Below, piece after piece: positions 63,684-64,000 of a DNA stretch of 64,000 nt. The position numbers and the translations under genes were made by a program. Under the pieces are notes generated by a model that saw only the letters and a program-made list of their open reading frames with translations, ran no database searches and had not been told where the DNA came from. The stretch's first letter is position 1; each line of letters starts with the position of its first letter. The stretch lies in assembly GCF_006539165.1 (NCBI RefSeq), contig NZ_BJMM01000019.1, positions 1 through 64,000 on the forward strand, written 5' to 3'. This DNA is from Streptomyces cacaoi (GTDB lineage: Bacteria; Actinomycetota; Actinomycetes; Streptomycetales; Streptomycetaceae).

Positions 63684-64000
63684 GCACCTACGTCTACGGC
63701 ATCGCGGCCGCCCCCGGCCCCCCGCTGCCCGACGGCCTCACCGGCGTCGGCGATCCGCCGCGCCCGGTGCGTACCGTCGAACGCGAGGGACTGGTGGCGC
63801 TGGTGAGCGACGCGCCCCCGGAACTGCGGCCCAAGCGCCGCGAACTCCTCGCCCATCAACGGGTGCTGGCCGAGGCGGGGGCGCACGCCCAGGTACTGCC
63901 GCTGCGTTTCGGGAGCGTCTCGGCGGACGACGAGACCGCCGGCGGCGTGCTGGAGGAGCGTGCCGAGCACTTCCGGGAGCGCCTGGCGGCGCTGGAGGGC
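63680..64000 (+). CDS. Gas-vesicle protein GvpF/GvpL family (3' end outside window)
   Basis: Starts at GTG overlapping the gvpA stop, with GGAAGGAGG upstream. STYVYGIAAAP, then VEREGLVALVSDAPPE, RRELLAHQRVLAEAGAHAQVLPLRFGSVSADDE is the GvpF/L pattern. 107 codons are visible. These proteins help assemble the vesicle. The gene is cut by the window edge, so the rest of the cluster lies to the right. Confidence 0.92.
   Translation, partial: MSTYVYGIAAAPGPPLPDGLTGVGDPPRPVRTVEREGLVALVSDAPPELRPKRRELLAHQRVLAEAGAHAQVLPLRFGSVSADDETAGGVLEERAEHFRERLAALEG

Overview
The window looks like a chromosomal stretch from a Streptomyces-type actinomycete. Composition is very GC-rich throughout, with GC-biased third codon positions. 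GTG and TTG starts are common, many genes overlap their neighbour by GTGA or ATGA, and several starts look leaderless. The gene content fits too: DnaE2 with an ImuB-like partner, a MarP-type protease, a LAETG cell-wall sorting signal, and gas-vesicle genes. I see no rRNA, tRNA, insertion sequence, integrase or CRISPR array.

Left part (1-17 kb). An error-prone polymerase (5' end outside the window) overlaps a Y-family-like partner that lacks catalytic acidic residues. After an ankyrin protein comes a copper module: a CopZ-like chaperone and CopA ATPase, with CsoR-type palindromes in their promoter. A secreted lipase and a wall-anchored copper-dependent LPMO sit beside it. DoxX, the MarP-like protease, a GNAT protein, a GntR regulator and a secreted protein of unknown function follow, separated by short tandem repeats.

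17.6-20.9 kb holds the most interesting locus. A small helical protein ends in a Gly/Ser/Thr/Asn motif that is echoed near the N terminus of the translationally coupled next protein. That protein is an NLR-like P-loop ATPase with an unusual C-terminal membrane segment. The pair resembles a Bell/BASS amyloid-signalling immunity pair. A TetR gene is divergent from it.

21-34 kb: an AAA ATPase, a GH39-like hydrolase, and a minus-strand cell-envelope glycan cluster. The cluster has a CelD-type acetyltransferase, a GT2, a GT2-deacetylase fusion, and a Wzx-like flippase fused to a second polytopic module.

34-55 kb is catabolic: homogentisate dioxygenase, a CitMHS transporter, an aldehyde/alcohol dehydrogenase pair, and an acyl-CoA and short-chain metabolism block (SDR, acyl-CoA ligase, quinone oxidoreductase, acyl-CoA dehydrogenase, aminoglycoside-phosphotransferase-like protein, MaoC hydratase, amidase). 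TetR/GntR genes and clear palindromic operators are interspersed. Gluconokinase, two DUF202 proteins, a NUDIX hydrolase, an FAD dehydrogenase, a sulfotransferase and an S4 protein follow.

58.9-64 kb: a PAS/SpoIIE phosphatase gene broken by two apparent +1 frameshifts, then the edge of a gas-vesicle cluster (gvpO, gvpA, gvpF/L) interleaved with DUF2267 and hemerythrin genes, a small unrecognised gene, and two very strong perfect hairpins between divergent genes.

A window-wide oddity is the number of short tandem repeats (periods 9, 14 and 15 bp), both inside genes as linker expansions and in intergenic DNA.
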